Assembly: GCA_013112685.1 (NCBI GenBank)
Contig: JABFGC010000002.1
Location: forward strand, 2,366,902 to 2,430,901
Source: Chloroflexota bacterium
GTDB lineage: Bacteria > Chloroflexota > Anaerolineae > Anaerolineales > Villigracilaceae
DNA length: 64,000 nucleotides
Reading direction: 5' to 3'
In this document: positions 36,484 through 46,613 of the stretch, one piece after another
Numbering within the stretch: position 1 is the stretch's first letter
How the letters are laid out: each line of letters opens with the position of its first letter
Position numbers and translations under genes: made by a program
The notes under the pieces: generated by a model
The model's input: the letters and a program-made list of their open reading frames with translations, nothing else
Database searches by the model: none
Told to the model about the DNA's origin: nothing

Positions 36484-37025
36484 GGATTTCCCTCCGGGTT
36501 GGGCGGCTCGGAATCCCTGGAAGCCTTTCTTTCAGCCAGCCAGAACAACACCAGCAGCATCGCCACGCTGATGTTGATGCTGGCGTCGGCGACATTGAAA
36601 ATGTAAAAATTTCCCACCGAGACAAAATCCGTCACCTTGCCAATCGTCAGGCGGTCAATCAGGTTTCCCACTGCGCCGCCCAAATACAGCCCGCCAGCCA
36701 CCCACATCCAGACGTTTTCACTTTTCATGGTGGAAACGTAATAGAGAATAGCGGCAACCACCAGAAAAATAAAGATCGTCAGAACCGTGTTCCCATCCTG
36801 AAACATCCCGAACGACACGCCGCTGTTTTGAATATGCCGAAGCCGCGCATACGGCGCAAGCCACTCCAGCGATTCGGGCAGCCAATCCGTGTTCAGGGGA
36901 ATATTTTGGATTACCAGCCATTTCGTCCACTGGTCGAGCGCGACCAACGCGCCTGCAACGAGCAACAGGATAAAAAATCGCCCCCTGCGAGGCTGATCTT
37001 TTTCCTGCAAATTCACATCGTTCAT
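36480..37025 (-). CDS. lspA: Signal peptidase II (lipoprotein), copy 1
   Basis: 181 residues with four transmembrane helices. Conserved features: DQWTKWLV, QNSGVSFGMF, and the two catalytic aspartates in GNLIDRL and NVADASI. It cleaves the signal peptide of diacylglyceryl-modified prolipoproteins. It is immediately upstream of the rluD-like gene and two bases downstream of a second lspA, so the three form an operon. The C-terminal ~20 residues are charged and variable. Confidence 0.92.
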   Translation of the reverse strand: MNDVNLQEKDQPRRGRFFILLLVAGALVALDQWTKWLVIQNIPLNTDWLPESLEWLAPYARLRHIQNSGVSFGMFQDGNTVLTIFIFLVVAAILYYVSTMKSENVWMWVAGGLYLGGAVGNLIDRLTIGKVTDFVSVGNFYIFNVADASINISVAMLLVLFWLAERKASRDSEPPNPEGNP

Positions 37026-37027
37026 CG

Positions 37028-37582
37028 CTAACCTTCTTTTGCCGGTTCAACAGAAGCGTCTGCCACGGCAGGCACCTCCCCGTTCTCCAATTTCTCCCGG
37101 CGCTCTTTGATCCAAACGCCAAGCAGCAACACAATCACACCCACCGTAATGGATGCGTCAGCAATATTGAAGACGGGGAACACAGATACGGAAATAAAAT
37201 CCGTGACCTTGCCCATCAGCAGGCGGTCAATCAGGTTGCCCGCCGCGCCGCCCAATTGCAGACCCATCGCCAGTTTCAGCGTCCAATCTTCATGCGCCAT
37301 GCGCGGAAAATAATAAACAAGGACGCCGATCACAACAAACGCCAAAATCGTAAAAACCAAATTCCCGTTCTGGAACATTCCAAACGCGGCGCCGCTGTTG
37401 TACCAATGCACGATCCGCGCGTACGGGCTGAGCCATGCCAGCCACTCCGGCAGCCATTGTCCGCCAAAGGGTATGCTCTCCCTCACCCACCATTTCGTCC
37501 ACTGATCGAATGCAACCGACAAACTGGAAACCCCGTAAAACAACAAAAAATCTTTCACTTTGGAATTCAAGCAACACCTCAA
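37028..37582 (-). CDS. lspA: Signal peptidase II (lipoprotein), copy 2
   Basis: A tandem paralogue of the downstream lspA, sharing DQWTKWW, YNSGAAFGMF, GNLIDRL and NIADASI, so both catalytic aspartates are kept. The longest frame starts with TTG at 37582; GTG at codon 9 (VKDFLLFYG) is an alternative, and a GAGGTG lies upstream. The two copies differ throughout their length, so this is an old duplication and not an assembly repeat. Possible division of labour among lipoprotein substrates is speculation. Confidence 0.9.
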   Translation of the reverse strand: MRCCLNSKVKDFLLFYGVSSLSVAFDQWTKWWVRESIPFGGQWLPEWLAWLSPYARIVHWYNSGAAFGMFQNGNLVFTILAFVVIGVLVYYFPRMAHEDWTLKLAMGLQLGGAAGNLIDRLLMGKVTDFISVSVFPVFNIADASITVGVIVLLLGVWIKERREKLENGEVPAVADASVEPAKEG

Positions 37583-37597
37583 GATCGAATTGTCGGC

Positions 37598-38701
37598 TTA
37601 TTGTACCGCACCGACGTACACCCTCGGCACACGCGCGCTGATATTCGTCATCACTTCGTACTCGTTGGTGCCAGCCCAGTCCGCCAGTTCCTCCACCGTG
37701 ATACCACCGCCCAGTAAAACCGCTTCATCGCCGACCTTCACATCGTCTTCGCCGGCGTTGACCATGAACTGGTCCATGCAGATGCGTCCGACCTGCGGGT
37801 AGGATTTTCCGTTGATGACGACCCGCGCGCGATTTGTCATGTTGCGGAAGTAACCGTCCGCGTAGCCGCACGGGATGGTGACGATGCGCGTCGGACTCCC
37901 CTCTGCCTGCCACAACGACCCATAACTGACCGGCCGCCCGGGCAGGGTGATCTTGCTGTAAGCCACTTTCGATTTCCACGTAGCCACCGGTTTTGCGTCC
38001 ACTTTTCGTTCGATGTCGCGCCCCGGGTAAATACCGTAAAACAAAACGCCCGGACGAACCATGTCGAAATGCGCTTCGGGCACATTGAGAATCCCGCCGG
38101 AATTGCAGACATGGCGCATGGGCATGGGCAGGCTGTTCTTTTCGTAGAAACGAAGAATTTCCTGAAAACGTTCCAACTGCAAGAGGGAATACTTTCTGTC
38201 CACTTTTTCCGAGTTGGCAAGGTGAGTATAAATCCCTTCCACTTCCAGGTGACGGCACGCGAGGGATTTCTGGAGGAACTCTTCGGCTTCGTACTCGTGG
38301 ACGCCCACCCGCTCCATGCCGGTATCGAACTTCAAATGGACTTTCATCCGCTGGCGGGTGGATTCGGCTAACTGGTCAGCAACCAGCAATAAGTCGAGGG
38401 ATGAGGCGGTGAGGGTCAAGTCATGTTCAAAGAATGAAGGCAGCTGCCCGATCATCGTGCCACCAGCAACGAGAATCGGTTTCTTGATTCCGAGTTGACG
38501 AAGTTGAATCCCCTCCTCCACCAAAGCGACGCCGAGCATGTCCACGTATGGCTCGATAAACGGCACAACGCCTTCGATGCCATGACCATAGGCGTTGGCT
38601 TTGACCATCGGCATGACCTTCGCGGGCGCGACGTGCGCGCGGATGGCTTCGAGGTTGTGCTTGAGTTGAGCAAGATTGATTTCAAGATATGTTGGACGCA
38701 T
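37598..38701 (-). CDS. alr: Alanine racemase
   Basis: 367 residues. PLP lysine is Lys34 in VKANAYGHG; the C-terminal base region VSYGSLW and the SPTRIVTIPCGYADGY segment are also present, as is MDQFMVNAG near the C-terminus. It makes D-alanine for peptidoglycan. The lspA pair follows after 15 bases, so this is probably the first gene of an alr-lspA-lspA-rluD-like operon. Confidence 0.93.
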   Translation of the reverse strand: MRPTYLEINLAQLKHNLEAIRAHVAPAKVMPMVKANAYGHGIEGVVPFIEPYVDMLGVALVEEGIQLRQLGIKKPILVAGGTMIGQLPSFFEHDLTLTASSLDLLLVADQLAESTRQRMKVHLKFDTGMERVGVHEYEAEEFLQKSLACRHLEVEGIYTHLANSEKVDRKYSLLQLERFQEILRFYEKNSLPMPMRHVCNSGGILNVPEAHFDMVRPGVLFYGIYPGRDIERKVDAKPVATWKSKVAYSKITLPGRPVSYGSLWQAEGSPTRIVTIPCGYADGYFRNMTNRARVVINGKSYPQVGRICMDQFMVNAGEDDVKVGDEAVLLGGGITVEELADWAGTNEYEVMTNISARVPRVYVGAVQ

Positions 38702-38871
38702 TTTGGATTCGTTGGAATTTTATCAGAACGGCTCGCTGCCATACAAATCACAGCAAATTTATTTCGGCGTGTTTGGCGGTAAAAATCTTTCATGCGCGGC
38801 AGGGAGTTGGAACGGGAACTTTTCTGAGACAATTCCGTCTTATGCCTGCAAAACCTTATTGGAGGCACAAC

Positions 38872-39665
38872 ATGAAACGATTTTTGTCAGTGATCTTTTG
38901 GCGGGGGTTGCGGTTATGCTCGCCGCATGTGCAGGAGGCGCGCCCACCGTGGAAGAGCCGCGTTCCTCGGAAGGCAACGATACGGTGTATCCCGTCAATC
39001 GCGTCACTTTGATCCAAATCCTCAAGTCGAAAGGCGCGGTCGTCGAGGAAGGCGATGAGATTCAGCAGCCTTTCTTCTCCGTCCCGGGCAGGATTCTTTT
39101 GGTGAACGGCGTTGCGATCCAGACTTTCGAGTATGAGACCGAAGCCGATATGCTGCGCGACTCGGAACATGTGAACGCCGACGGCAGCGTGGACAACGCG
39201 GACATCAACTGGCTCAACGAACGTCACTTTTTCCGCCTGGCGAGCTTGATCGTGCTATACGACGGGAACGATGAAGCCACCCTCGAACTGTTGACCGACG
39301 CCTTCGGCGCGGAATTTGCAGGCAACTTCACCGCATTGAGTTTGATTCGAACGCTGGTGAGCAAAGGCGCGGACGTAGTCGAGGGTGAGGCGGTTGAACA
39401 GCCATTCATTCCTGTCGAGGGGAAAATCTTGAAAGTCAACGGCGCGGATGTGCAGGTGTTCGAGTTCGCCTCGAATTCGGACATGGAGCAAACTGCCGCA
39501 GCCATCAGCGCGGACGGCGGTTCGGCTGGCACAACGATGATCACCTGGGTTGACGATCCGCACTTCTTCAAGGCGGGCAGGATCCTGGCGCTGTACGTCG
39601 GCAGCGACGAGGAAATCGTGAAACTGCTCGAAGACGCAATCCTGCCGCAGTTTGCGGGAAGATAG
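38872..39665 (+). CDS. Lipoprotein with two repeated ~100-residue domains (frameshifted in signal peptide)
   Basis: SD GGAGG (38861-38865) precedes ATG 38872, which begins MKRFLSVIF. The frame shifts within the signal at about 38895 (near GGGGG); the second frame continues LAGVAVMLAACAGG, giving a lipobox AAC. The mature protein has two related halves, each with a V-x2-I/L-R-L-L-K/S-x-G-A-x-V and a VxGxILxVNGxxVQxFE motif (LIQILKSKGAVVEEGDEI and LIRTLVSKGADVVEGEAV). I do not know the family. It is bounded by a strong terminator. Confidence 0.7.
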
Positions 39666-39669
39666 CAGT

Positions 39670-39707
39670 AAAAAAGGATGCGACCTACGCGGGTCGCATC
39701 CTTTTTT
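39670..39707. terminator. Perfect bidirectional terminator
   Basis: A 16-bp perfect stem (39670-39685 with 39692-39707) around a TACGCG loop, with A6 on the left and T6 on the right. It serves the plus-strand lipoprotein gene and the minus-strand DUF1761 gene. Confidence 0.85.
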
Positions 39708-39739
39708 CATGTTTGTTGTGATTCTACTGGTGTCGAAGT

Positions 39740-40150
39740 TTACCGCCACACCGCGAGGATGATGCCGAACAGGACGAAGTTGAGCAAATGGTTGCCCGCT
39801 TCGATTGCCCAGATCTTGAAGCCATGACCGGCAAAGAGTTTGTTGACCAGATACGTGGGGGCGATGAACCCAAGCCAGAGCATGAAGCCGGTCAACGCGC
39901 CGGAACCTGCGGTAATACTGCCCATGACGTTCACCATGAGCGACATGGCGACCGCCTGGACGAACGAGGAAAGCACGGTCATCGCCCAGGTGACTCCCAT
40001 GTTTTCCATGCCGGGTTCGGCGCGTCCTCCCCCGACGACCTGCCACCATGCCGGGAACAAGGTCTTCTGGTGATACCAGAGAAACCCGCTTACCATGCTG
40101 ACAACCACGCAGGCAAGCACAGCCAGCCAATTAACAACGCTAAAGTCCAT
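39740..40150 (-). CDS. DUF1761 family membrane protein
   Basis: 136 residues with four hydrophobic segments. The start VNWLAVLACVVVSMVSGFLWY, with a W-Y-x2-K turn (FLWYHQKTLF), and the middle MTVLSSFVQAVAMS are characteristic of DUF1761. Function is unknown. The upstream region (40151-40268) contains ACTTTGG and TTTTGTTCTAATAC, without a clear promoter. No neighbouring gene suggests a role. Confidence 0.8.
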   Translation of the reverse strand: MDFSVVNWLAVLACVVVSMVSGFLWYHQKTLFPAWWQVVGGGRAEPGMENMGVTWAMTVLSSFVQAVAMSLMVNVMGSITAGSGALTGFMLWLGFIAPTYLVNKLFAGHGFKIWAIEAGNHLLNFVLFGIILAVWR

Positions 40151-40268
40151 TTCATTCTCCTTTTCTAAAAAACGGATTTGGCATACGCCAACGACGCTTC
40201 CATTATAATAGAAATTTTGTTCTAATACAACCTACTTTGGAAGGATTTTTGGGCAGTGAAATGGGAGG

Positions 40269-41682
40269 TTAGATCTTTCCAGCCACGTAATCCAGCACGT
40301 CAATCTTGGTCAGGATGCCAATGGGTTTGCTTTGCTCCGCCACGATGAGGGCGTAGCCTTCGGTGAGGGAGGACATGGCTTCATCGAGCGAGGTATCGGG
40401 CGGATAGACCGCACCCGCATTTTGAACCAGCGGGTCAATGGACTCGTCGTTGCTGTGGTTGTGCTTCTCCAGCATGTGCTTCAGCATGTCCACTTCTTCG
40501 ATGAGACCGACCAGCATTCCGTCCGCGTCCACCACCGGCATTTGTGAGACCGCATTCTGGCGCATCATACCTTCCACTTTGCGGATGGAATCTCCAAGCG
40601 CGGCGGTGAACAGGGCTTTGTTCGGTTTGGCGATCAACAGGTCGCGCAGGGTCATCTCGCCGAATTCCATGGTCATGAATCCGAATTCGCGCATCCATTT
40701 ATCGTCGTAGAACTTGGAGAGATAACGCGAGCCGGAATCCGGGAAAATGACGACCGCCAGGCGGTCTCCGCTCAGTTTGCGGCAGTATTTCATCGCGCCG
40801 GCAATGGCGGAGCCGGTGGAACCGCCCGCGAAAATCCCTTCCTGGCGTACGAGTTGCCGCGCCCATAAAAAGGATTCCTTGTCGCCCGCGCGCTCGATCC
40901 AATCCACTACGGAGATGTCGGTTGTGGAGGGCAGGAAGTCCTCGCCGATGCCTTCCACCTTGTAGGTCTTGGGATACGCGCCTTCGGGAATCCTGCCCTT
41001 ATTCTGCCAAATCTCGGTAAGGATCGAGCCTTCGATGTCCACGCCGACGATCTTGATTTCGGGGTTCATGGATTTAAGGTAACGCCCCACGCCGGTGATC
41101 GTCCCGCCGGTGCCCATGCCGATGATGACATCGGTCACTTTGCCGTCGGTCTGGTCCCAGATTTCGGGACCGGTGGTCAGCACATGGGTCTGCGGGTTAT
41201 CGGGGTTGTGATACTGGTTGGCTAAAATGGCGTTTGGGGTTTCGCGCGCGAGCCGCTTCGCCACCTCGTAATACGAGCGCGGATCGTCCGGCGCGACGGC
41301 GGTGGGCGTGATGACCACTTTTGCTCCGTATGCCCGCAAAGAGCAAAATCTTTTCGTTGCTCATTTTATCGGGCATGACGAAAATAGTCTTGTAACCCTT
41401 CAAGGCGGCGGCGATGGCAAGCCCCACGCCCGTATTGCCGGATGTCGCTTCGACGACGGTGCCGCCCGGTTTGAGTTCCCCCCGCTTCTCGGCTTGCTCG
41501 ATGATGTTCGCCCCCACCCTGTCTTTGATCGAGCCGCCGGGATTCATGATTTCCAATTTGGCGTACAGCGGCACGGGCAGGTCTTTGCCGATCCGCTCCA
41601 GCCGGACGAGCGGCGTATACCCGATCGCGCCGAGGATGTTGTTGAAGACGCGCTTCTCTATGGATTCTGGTAATCCTGTCAT
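40269..41682 (-). CDS. Cystathionine beta-synthase / cysteine synthase with C-terminal CBS domains (frameshifted)
   Basis: ATG at 41682 has SD AAGGAG. The fold-type II PLP domain carries Lys53 in GGSIKDRVG, ATSGNTGVGLA, and further on GTGGTITGVGRYL and GIFAGGSTGSA. Two CBS domains follow (about 340-460). The frame breaks near 41340, between SNEKILL and AYGAKVVITP; one base restores it to a ~470-residue enzyme. Such proteins condense serine (or O-acetylserine) with homocysteine or sulfide; the CBS pair points to cystathionine beta-synthase, but the donor cannot be fixed from the sequence. Confidence 0.88.
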
Positions 41683-41750
41683 TCTTGCTCCTTTGGTTGG
41701 GGGTATTTTACCAAAATGGATAGAGACTGATATGAAAAAAGGTTTGTTGC

Positions 41751-41845
41751 AGACCTGACAGGTTTTATCGTGTAGCATGTCAATTCGGTTTCTGTGAATC
41801 AGTTTGCCCTGGCTGATTATGGTTCTGTGGAAGCCTGTCAGGTCT
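41751..41845. repeat. ACCTGACAGG-type intergenic hairpin repeat, copy 1
   Basis: AGACCTGACAGG (41751-41762) and CCTGTCAGGTCT (41834-41845) are exact complements 71 bases apart. The same paired unit recurs at 61733-61764 before tig. No gene is seen in 41683-41871. Confidence 0.65.
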
Positions 41846-41871
41846 TTTTCATCGCGCCGGCGTAAAGCAAC

Positions 41872-41906
41872 AAAAAAGGCGGTCACCGTTTCCGATGATC
41901 GCCTTT
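41872..41906 (-). terminator. Terminator of the small lipoprotein gene
   Basis: On the minus strand AAAGGCGATC pairs with GGTGACCGCCTTT (imperfect) and is followed by a run of T (AAAAAA on the plus strand at 41872-41877), just beyond the stop at 41919. Confidence 0.55.
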
Positions 41907-41918
41907 GAAGACGAAAAC

Positions 41919-42332
41919 CTATTGCACCGAGAAGTTGACCGTGCCTGTCAGCGCGCCGTTGAAATACACTTCGACGCGGTACGTGCCGGTGGGCCAGCCG
42001 TCGGTGGGAGGCTCGAAGTAGAAATAGATGGTCCCGTTGAAGGATTCCTCGGTCACGTTGATATCGGCTTCGTCAATCAGGAAGTTCGGGTCCACGCCGT
42101 CAACATTTTCTGCAAACCATTTGGACGTGATGATATTGCCCGCCGCGCCGTTGCTCAGGTCGCTGACCACATACACGGTATCGAACGCGCCGAAGGTGCT
42201 TGCGGTCTGAACGCCGTCGGCGTCCCTCGCCGTGCGGACATTGCTCAACGTCGGTTCGCCGAACGCGCACGCCAGCTGTGCAGCAACCAGGACAAACACA
42301 GCCAGCAAAACTGATAAATTCTTCGATTTCAT
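41919..42332 (-). CDS. Small secreted protein, probable lipoprotein, DUF-type
   Basis: 137 residues from ATG 42332 (SD AAGGAG seven bases upstream). The N-terminal signal (MKSKNLSVLLAVFVLVAAQL) ends at an AC, a lipobox-like QLAC that is not canonical. The mature part has WFAENVDG, then TYRVEVYFNG and VNFSVQ at the end, suggesting an extracellular beta-sandwich (FYFEPPTDGWPTGTYRVEVY resembles Ig-like/CalX or pilus-like adhesion domains). I do not recognise a named family. Confidence 0.6.
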   Translation of the reverse strand: MKSKNLSVLLAVFVLVAAQLACAFGEPTLSNVRTARDADGVQTASTFGAFDTVYVVSDLSNGAAGNIITSKWFAENVDGVDPNFLIDEADINVTEESFNGTIYFYFEPPTDGWPTGTYRVEVYFNGALTGTVNFSVQ

Positions 42333-42416
42333 TTGCATTCTCCTTTGCTTTTCAGATACGGCAACAACTTGAGTCATTATACAACAGCGGCGTGAAATAT
42401 CTCTCCCCAATTTGGG

Positions 42417-43137
42417 CTATTCCACTTCGATGTAAATCCGTTTGTTGATGGCACCCTTGCTTTTGTAATCCGCCACCTTGACCCTGCCCACCTCGGCGGT
42501 GTTCGCCACGTGCGTGCCGCCGTCGGCTTGCAGGTCGAGACCGACGATCTCCACCGTGCGGACTTGCAGGATGCCCTCGGGGCAGGAGGTTGATCTTCGT
42601 GCGGATGAGATCGGGGATTTGGAACGCCTCTTCGCGCGGCAGGATGCGTACCCGAATCTCGCGGCTTTGCCGGACCTCGCGGTTGACCGCCGCTTCGATT
42701 TCACGCACCAACTCCCCGCGCATGGTCTCGAATTCAAAATCCATGCGCCCTTTGAGCGGGTCCATGTCGCCGCCAGTGACCTTCGCCCCGTAATCGCGGA
42801 AGACCGTCCCGCACAGGATGTGCAAAGCGCTGTGAGTGCGCATCAACTCGTATCGCCGCACCCAGTCCAAAGTCCCGTGTGATGCGGAGCCGGGGGCGGG
42901 CAGGGGCTCATTCCCGCCGAGAAAATGCAGGACGTCGTCGCCCTGCTTCTTCACTTTTTCCACCGGGTAAACGATGCCGTTCACTTCCAGCGCACCAAAA
43001 TCGCAGGGCTGACCTCCCCCGCCGGGATAAAACGCAGAACGGTCGAGGACAACGGCGCGGGCTTCGGCATCCACCCGGGTCACGACGGCGGAAAATTCCT
43101 TGAGGTACGAATCGGTCTGATAGAGGAGTTCGGTCAT
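42417..43137 (-). CDS. AlaX-type alanyl-tRNA editing protein (frameshifted)
   Basis: 240-residue hydrolase of mischarged Ser- or Gly-tRNA(Ala), the free-standing relative of the AlaRS editing domain. From ATG 43137: MTELLYQTDSYLKEF, then FYPGGGGQPCD, and the metal-binding HSALH (THSALHILC). The frame changes near 42585; the second part (QVRTVEIVGLDLQADGGTHV) supplies the GGTHVAN motif and the C-terminal strand. One base (near the GGGGC run) restores it. Confidence 0.85.
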
Positions 43138-43196
43138 GCCGAGATTATAGCGCATCCGTTTCCAGATTAGCGTTGGATTAGAAGTTGGCAACCTGC

Positions 43197-43226
43197 TTGA
43201 CTTCGGTTGTTCATCTATTGTATAGT
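43197..43226 (+). promoter_or_regulatory. Sigma-A type promoter of the Gld-like ABC operon
   Basis: TTGACT (43197-43202), an 18-base spacer, and TATAGT (43221-43226). The start codon is at 43313, giving a leader of about 80 bases. Confidence 0.6.
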
Positions 43227-43312
43227 ATTCTGCGGTACATAAAAGGCACCGCCCTAGGGCTGTGTCTTTTATTTGCGATACCGCTATTTTCAATGTTTTT
43301 GAAGGAGAGGCA

Positions 43313-44236
43313 ATGATCAAAGTTAGTGGTCTCACAAAGGACTACGGCGCGCGGCGCGCCATCCAAAACCTGAACTTTGACGCCCAACAGGGAGAAATCG
43401 TGGGCTTCCTCGGACCGAACGGCGCCGGGAAAACCACCACCATGCGCATCCTCACAGGCTACATGCCCCCCACCGACGGCGAAGCGATTGTCGCCGGGTA
43501 CGATGTGGTCGAGGAATCCCTCGAAGTCCGCAGGCGCGTCGGCTACCTGCCGGAGACGGTTCCGCTGTACAACGACATGGTTGTCTTCGATTACCTGAAA
43601 TACATGGGCGAACTGCGCCACATCCCCAACGTGGACGACCGCGTGGAGGAAGTGCTGGATATGGTGGGGCTGATGGACCGCGCCAGCGGTTACGTCGGCA
43701 ATCTCTCCAAAGGTATGCGGCAGAGGGTGGGGCTGGCGCAGGCGCTTCTGCACAGACCGGAGGTGTTGATCCTCGACGAGCCGACGATCGGTCTCGACCC
43801 GGGGCAGGTGGTGGAAGTGCGCGAACTCATCCGCGAGATCGGCAAGGAACGCACCGTCCTGCTTTCCACGCACCTGTTATATGAAGCGCAAAACCTCTGC
43901 GACCGCGTGCTGATCATCAACAAAGGCAAGATCGTCGCCGAGGACACGACCGAAAACCTGCAAGCCCGCCTGCTCGGTGCGGAGCGGGTCGTTGTGCGCG
44001 TGCGCGGCGAAGCCGACGAACTCGCCGACACCGTCAAGAAGGTCAAGGGCGTTCAGCGCGTGGAGACCCACGAAGACGGCGCGGTGGAATTCGAGTTTTC
44101 CTCCGGCAAGGACTTGCGTCCCGAAGTCGCAAAGCAGGTCATCAAGGACGGCTACGACCTGCTGGAACTGCGTCCGCTCGGCATGAGCCTGGAAGAAATT
44201 TTCCTCGAACTGACCGACGACTCAAGGAAGAAATAG
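43313..44236 (+). CDS. ABC transporter ATP-binding protein (GldA-like)
   Basis: 307 residues from ATG 43313, with SD GAAGGAGAGG directly upstream; the start at 43262 is rejected because the SD and promoter lie downstream of it. Walker A GPNGAGKTTT, signature LSKGMRQR, Walker B VLILDEP and switch-His LLSTHLL are all present. The ~85 C-terminal residues (RVVVRVRGEADELADTVKKV onward) are a DUF4162-like extension. It is the first gene of a four-gene operon with an ABC-2 permease, a Gldg-type auxiliary and a DUF4340 protein. Confidence 0.92.
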   Translation: MIKVSGLTKDYGARRAIQNLNFDAQQGEIVGFLGPNGAGKTTTMRILTGYMPPTDGEAIVAGYDVVEESLEVRRRVGYLPETVPLYNDMVVFDYLKYMGELRHIPNVDDRVEEVLDMVGLMDRASGYVGNLSKGMRQRVGLAQALLHRPEVLILDEPTIGLDPGQVVEVRELIREIGKERTVLLSTHLLYEAQNLCDRVLIINKGKIVAEDTTENLQARLLGAERVVVRVRGEADELADTVKKVKGVQRVETHEDGAVEFEFSSGKDLRPEVAKQVIKDGYDLLELRPLGMSLEEIFLELTDDSRKK

Positions 44237-44246
44237 AGGGAAGACC

Positions 44247-44993
44247 ATGAGAAACATTTGGACCATCGCAAAACGCGAATACGAAAACTACTTCAACAGC
44301 CCGCTGGCGTATGTGGTGGCGTTTGCCATCCTCCTGCCGTCGGGCATTTACTTTTCCCTGATCTTGTTGAGCAGCGCCCAGAGCGCCTTTATGGGCGGCG
44401 GGGGCGCGCCGGACGGAACTCCCACCAACTGGCTGTTCGTCTTCCTGATGGTGTTCCTCAGCCCGGCGCTGACCATGCGCCTGCTCTCGGACGAAGCCCG
44501 CATGGGAACGCTCGAACTGATGCTCACCGCCCCCATACGCGACTTTGAACTGGTGGCTGGAAAATGGCTGGGCGCGATGATGTTCGTCCTCTCCATCGCG
44601 CTGGTCACGCTCATCTTTCCGATCATCCTGGAAAACCTGGTCACGCCCGGCATTGACTGGAAGTTGATGATCGCGTCCTACATTGGTTTGATTCTCGTCT
44701 GCGCGGCAATGCTGGCGCTGGGGGTGGGCATTTCGGCGCTGTTCACCAACCAGTTCGCCGCGTATTTCGTCACGCTGGGGCTGTTCTTCTTCCTGTGGTT
44801 CATGATCAGCCTGCCCGTCCAGTTCCTGCAAAGCGGCGGCGAATTCCTCAACTACCTCAGCCTTTCCTATCACTTCGCACAGAACATCAACAACGGCTCG
44901 ATGACCCTGGCAGGCATCACCTACTACCTGAGCCTTACGGCGCTGGGCTTGTTCATCGGCACCACTGCAATCGAAATTCGGAGATGGCGCTAA
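44247..44993 (+). CDS. ABC-2 type permease (GldF-like)
   Basis: 248 residues with six transmembrane helices. The N-terminal IAKREYENYFNSPLAYVV and LLSDEARMGTLELMLTAP (E-x-x-G-T-L-E-L) motifs are typical of GldF/NosY-type ABC-2 permeases. It lies 10 bases after the ATPase gene and its stop overlaps the start of the next gene by one base. Confidence 0.9.
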   Translation: MRNIWTIAKREYENYFNSPLAYVVAFAILLPSGIYFSLILLSSAQSAFMGGGGAPDGTPTNWLFVFLMVFLSPALTMRLLSDEARMGTLELMLTAPIRDFELVAGKWLGAMMFVLSIALVTLIFPIILENLVTPGIDWKLMIASYIGLILVCAAMLALGVGISALFTNQFAAYFVTLGLFFFLWFMISLPVQFLQSGGEFLNYLSLSYHFAQNINNGSMTLAGITYYLSLTALGLFIGTTAIEIRRWR

Positions 44994-46607
44994 TGGCTGG
45001 CAAAAAGAAAAACCCATACGCAAGGTACGCTTTCATCGGGCTGATCGTTGCCCTGCTTGCCTGTATTTCCACGGGGCTGGTCGCTTCCGCCAACGCCCTG
45101 ACCGGGATCGGCATGTTCAGCCTCGAAGAGACGCAACAGAACGCGCTCAACATCGCGCTGCAAGTCAGCGTCGGACTGCTCTTCATCGGATTGGGCGTGT
45201 ATGCCTTCCTCTCCCCAGACAGCATCCGCCGCCTCGTTACCGGACGCCAGGCGCGCTACGGTTCCAACTCGCTGATCCTCATCCTGGCTTTTGTCGGCAT
45301 CCTGGTCGCGGTCAACTATATCGTCTACAAAAACCAGAGCCTGTTCGGCGCTCCGTGGGATTTCACCCAGGATCAATCGAACACGCTTTCCCAGGAGTCG
45401 CTGCAAATCCTCGCCACCCTGCCGGATGAAGTGACCGCCACGGCGTTCTACACCGACAACCTGGATTTCACTTCCGCCGAGGAACTGCTCCAGAAATTCA
45501 AGGACAACAGCAACGGCAAATTCGATTACGCCCGCGTCAACCCGGACCTCAATCCTGTGGCGGCGCGTGAAGCGGGCATCACCGGCGACGGCAAGATCCT
45601 GCTTCAGATGGGCGACAGAAAAGAGATCGCCTCCTACGCCAGCGAGACCGAACTCGTCCGCACGATGATTCGGCTCGTCAGCCCGGAGGCGCGCGCGATC
45701 TACTTCCTGCAAGGCCACGGCGAGATGAGCCTCGGAACCCGGCGACGATTTGAGCTATTCCATCGCCAAGAGTACGCTGGAAGCGAAGAACTACACCGTC
45801 AATCCGCTCAATCTGCTCACCGACCCGACCATCCCCGAAGACGCCCACGCGATTGTGATCGCGGGTCCGAAAAAGCCCGTCAGCGAGGAGGAAGTGGAAC
45901 TGTTGAAGGCTTATGTGGATAACGGCGGCTCGCTTGTCGTCCTCGAGGACCCACGCTACTTCACGGAGTTCGGCACCGCCAACGACCCGCTCGCCGCATA
46001 TCTCGTCCGCGAGTGGGGCATCAAACTCAACGAAGACGTGGTCATTGACCCCGCCAGTTCGCAGAACCCCTTCCAGGCGGTTTCCTCGCTCTACAACCCG
46101 AACCACGCCATCACCCAAAACCTGACGAGCAACCTGATCGTAGTGATGCCGCAGGCGCGCAGTCTCAGCATTACCTCCGAAAAGGAAAACGTCACGCAGA
46201 CCTGGCTCATCAGCACCATCGAAACCGCCTGGGGCGAAACGGACTTGAACAGCGAGCAGCTTTCCAACGACCCGCAAGTGGACACACAGGGTCCGCTCTA
46301 TCTGGCTGTGACCGGCGAAAACGCCGTGACCGGCGGGCGCGTGGTCGTGTACGGCAACTCGCTCTTCGCCATTGACGTCAACTTCGACGTGTACGGCAAC
46401 GGCAATATGTTCATCAACTCGGTGGATTGGGCGGCGGAACAGGAAGACCTGTTGAACATCACCACCCGTCCGCAGACCCAGCGCATCTTCATGGCGCCAA
46501 GCAATCTCAATTTCCTGATCCTTGTGCTCCTGACGGTGATCGTCCTGCCGGGCATGGTGGTATTCTTCGGCATTTCCGCCTGGATCGCGCGCCGCAGGAA
46601 AGGTTAA
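44993..46607 (+). CDS. Gldg-family ABC transporter auxiliary protein (frameshifted)
   Basis: ATG 44993 starts in the preceding stop (TAATG). One frame runs from two N-terminal transmembrane helices (about 20-85), a third near residue 100, to about 45738; a second frame carries YSIAKSTLEAKNYTVNPLNL to the end with a last transmembrane helix at the C-terminus. One base near 45738 joins GHGEMSLG to DDLSYSIAK. The result (~535 residues) is the ABC_transp_aux/GldG type: periplasm-facing domain between transmembrane anchors, acting with the GldA-F transporter. Substrate unknown. Confidence 0.88.
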
Positions 46608-46613
46608 AGAAGC

